The notes under the pieces are model-generated. The model searched no databases and was not told where the DNA came from. It worked only from the letters and a program-made list of their open reading frames with translations. From the NCBI GenBank assembly GCA_000597885.1, contig CP004371.1:1302001-1366000 (forward strand): 64,000 nucleotides of DNA, written 5' to 3'. Below, in pieces: positions 62,272 through 64,000 of this stretch. How positions within the stretch are numbered: position 1 is the first letter of the stretch; each line of letters opens with the position of its first letter. The position numbers were made by a program, and so were the translations under genes. The DNA is from Flammeovirgaceae bacterium 311 (GTDB taxonomy: Bacteria; Bacteroidota; Bacteroidia; Cytophagales; Cyclobacteriaceae).

Positions 62272-63612
62272 ATGAAAATAAAACTAAATATATATCTGCT
62301 CCTGATTCCGGCACTCCTGCTTTGGGGGGGGTGCGGCAATACGGACAAGGATCAAAGTGCGCATGAGCATGGTGCAGGGGAAACTACTTATACCTGCCCC
62401 ATGCACCCGCAGATTGTGCAGAACGAGCCTGGCTCCTGTCCTATTTGTGGCATGGATCTGGTGCTTCAGGCGGCACATGGGGAAAGCGTGGAAATAACTG
62501 AAGATCTGGCCTTTCTGCTGGAACCCACCAACAGAACCGTGGTAGCTTCTATCTCCACTACCTCACCGGTGATGAAAGCTGTGGAAACCAGTGTAAAAAT
62601 GGAAGGTATCATCACCTACGATCCCCGCAGGGTCTATAACATTCCGGCCAGGGTGGGTGGCCGAATTGAGCAACTGTACGTGAGGTACAATTACCAACCC
62701 ATCAGCAAAGGCCAGAAGCTGATGGAAATATACAGCCCCGAGCTGGTTACTGCCCAGAAAGAGCTGCTGTACCTAGTACAGTCGGCCGGAGAAGATACGC
62801 AGCTAATCGAAGGCGCCAAACAACGGCTCCTCCTGCTGGGTGCCACACAGGAACAGGTAAACCGCCTGATACGCACCGGAGAGGCCAGCTATACCTTCCC
62901 TCTGTACAGTCCATACAGCGGCTATGTAATTGGCCTGAACAACACGCCACCCACGGCCACGTCCGGTTCCATGCAAAACCGCAGCACCCCTGCCGCCGGT
63001 GGTGGCATGGCAGGTATGGGTGGTGGCGCAGGTGGCACTGCCCCGGCAGCTGGCAACATTGGTTCTGGCGGCAATGCCGGTGAGGGCCTTCCCCTTAGGG
63101 AGGGCATGTATATAGCAGCCGGTCAGGCGCTGCTGAGGGTGGTAAATACCGAGCAGCTTTGGGCAGAGTTTAACATTCCGGCCGGCTATGTAAGCAGCAT
63201 TGCAAAAGGGGCACCGGTAGAGATCACCTTCCCCGGTTTGCCTGACGAGCGTCTGGAGGCGCAGGTAGATTTCTTTCAGCCTTTCTATGAGGCAGGTGAA
63301 AATTTTGCCCGTCTGCGGGTGTATCTGCCGGGACAGCAAAGTGCAGCCATGGTAGGACAGCTGGTCAGTGGCAGTGCCCGCTATACCACCCCACCCTCGC
63401 TATGGGTGCCAAAAGAAGCGGTACTGGATATAGGCAGCCGCTCCGTTGCTTTTGTAAAGCAGGGAGCCGCTTTCAGGCCCGTAGCAGTGAGCACCGGCAT
63501 CAGCGAAGAGGGCCAGACGCAAATACTGGATGGCCTTCAGGAAAATGATGTGCTCGCCAGCAATGCCCAGTTTATGGTAGACAGCGAGAGCTTTATCCGC
63601 GTAAACAATTAA
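62272..63612 (+). CDS. CusB-like RND periplasmic adaptor with heavy-metal-binding domain
   Basis: The 446-aa protein is a lipoprotein (lipobox in LLLWGGC) with an N-terminal heavy-metal-binding domain (YTCPMHPQI...CPICGMDLV, about residues 39-63). A membrane-fusion core with two lipoyl-like and alpha-hairpin segments follows (about 105-440). A Gly/Met-rich insert (about residues 235-275, GGMAGMGGGAGG) lies in the middle and may add metal ligands. It links the pump to the TolC-like duct and delivers Cu+ or Ag+. Confidence 0.92.
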   Translation: MKIKLNIYLLLIPALLLWGGCGNTDKDQSAHEHGAGETTYTCPMHPQIVQNEPGSCPICGMDLVLQAAHGESVEITEDLAFLLEPTNRTVVASISTTSPVMKAVETSVKMEGIITYDPRRVYNIPARVGGRIEQLYVRYNYQPISKGQKLMEIYSPELVTAQKELLYLVQSAGEDTQLIEGAKQRLLLLGATQEQVNRLIRTGEASYTFPLYSPYSGYVIGLNNTPPTATSGSMQNRSTPAAGGGMAGMGGGAGGTAPAAGNIGSGGNAGEGLPLREGMYIAAGQALLRVVNTEQLWAEFNIPAGYVSSIAKGAPVEITFPGLPDERLEAQVDFFQPFYEAGENFARLRVYLPGQQSAAMVGQLVSGSARYTTPPSLWVPKEAVLDIGSRSVAFVKQGAAFRPVAVSTGISEEGQTQILDGLQENDVLASNAQFMVDSESFIRVNN

Positions 63613-63615
63613 GAG

Positions 63616-64000
63616 ATGAAAGCAATCACATCTATATTAATCCTCTTTCTGCTCTTAGCAGGTGTAGCCTGCAACGAAGGCGGGCATGAGGAGCATGCCG
63701 GCAGCCAGAATTACACCTGCCCCATGCACCCGCAAATTGTAGAGACTAAGCCCGGCACCTGCCCTATTTGTTTTATGGACCTGGTACCCGTATCCAAAGG
63801 CGGCAACAATGCAGGTGAGCTGATGCTTAGCGAAAGCCAGATCCTGCTGGCCAATATTCAAACCATGGCGGTTCAGGCAGGCACCTCCACCAACAATACC
63901 ATCCTCACCGGCAGGCTGGTGCTGGACGAAACCCAAAACGAACTGATCAGCAGCCGGGCGGCAGGCCGGGTGGAGCGCCTGTACATCAAAGAAAGTGGAC
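63616..64000 (+). CDS. Second RND periplasmic adaptor with heavy-metal-binding domain (3' end outside window)
   Basis: The frame opens at ATG 63616, 3 bp after the previous stop, and remains open to the window edge (128 codons). The protein is a lipoprotein (lipobox LAGVAC), then a heavy-metal-binding domain (YTCPMHPQI...CPICFMDLVP) and the start of a membrane-fusion fold (AAGRVERLY). It is paralogous to the preceding adaptor. The change from CPICG to CPICF may alter metal binding. Two adaptors in a row could give a mixed adaptor ring, as CusB relatives form hexamers. Confidence 0.85.
   Translation, partial: MKAITSILILFLLLAGVACNEGGHEEHAGSQNYTCPMHPQIVETKPGTCPICFMDLVPVSKGGNNAGELMLSESQILLANIQTMAVQAGTSTNNTILTGRLVLDETQNELISSRAAGRVERLYIKESG

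Overview
The window looks like ordinary chromosome from a Bacteroidota bacterium, most likely order Cytophagales (Cesiribacter/Pontibacter-like; the genus is a guess). The basis is the gene families: four-copy TonB C-terminal-domain proteins, DUF2027-Smr, DUF3857/transglutaminase pairs, a short AMP nucleosidase, a fused 2-oxoacid dehydrogenase E1, exbB-exbD-exbD, an HYC_CC_PP-type metal-linked protein and NUMOD4-HNH. Most genes lack a Shine-Dalgarno site, and several starts are preceded by the Bacteroidota promoter pattern TTTG / TAnnTTTG. No transposase, integrase, phage gene, rRNA operon or CRISPR array was found.

Layout. 0-3.5 kb: a partial HAD phosphatase, a Nudix-derived regulator, a DUF819 membrane protein and an unknown protein. 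3.6-13.3 kb: the histidine-utilisation genes hutH-hutU and hutI-hutG, separated by two opposite-strand tandem paralogues built of four TonB_C-like repeats and by a REP-like palindromic element. 13.4-22.8 kb: a 47-aa ORF with its own terminator, a histidine phosphatase, tail-specific protease Prc, DUF2279, DUF2027-Smr, RNase P RNA (rnpB) with an expanded variable arm, a sigma-54 activator without a DNA-binding domain, a tiny lipoprotein and a LuxE-like protein. 22.8-30.8 kb: fused E1, alanine dehydrogenase, AMP nucleosidase, an ExbB/ExbD motor and tRNA-Ser(GGA). 30.9-39.4 kb: a dense minus-strand run (ansA, tatD, two GT2 enzymes, a polysaccharide deacetylase, an RsbU-like phosphatase, a DppC-like permease, an LPG-synthase-type membrane protein). 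39.4-45.1 kb: ruvC, an active and an apparently dead transglutaminase-fold paralogue, HIT, greA. 45.4-50.3 kb: two histidine kinases, the second coupled to a NUMOD4/HNH gene behind a 0.75-kb non-coding region rich in dyads. 50.3-57 kb: pentapeptide protein, hydroxyacid dehydrogenase, mgtE, rsmA, pepA, pdxA. 57-64 kb: a Cu/Ag-type efflux locus (HYC_CC_PP protein, a CusA-like pump in two pieces, TolC-like protein, two successive adaptors carrying heavy-metal-binding domains).

Most notable: three places (42.04-42.17, 52.12-52.30 and 58.94-59.06 kb) share one unusual architecture. Between the stop codon of one gene and the start codon of the next co-directional gene sit two arms of short (7-8 bp) degenerate tandem repeats in inverted orientation around a unique centre. 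The longer arm ends 1-16 bp before the downstream ATG. The unit sequence differs at each locus (TGATACC, TTAGCACA, TCAATCAC) but the shape is the same. One copy splits the cusA-like gene. I cannot assign these to a described repeat family.
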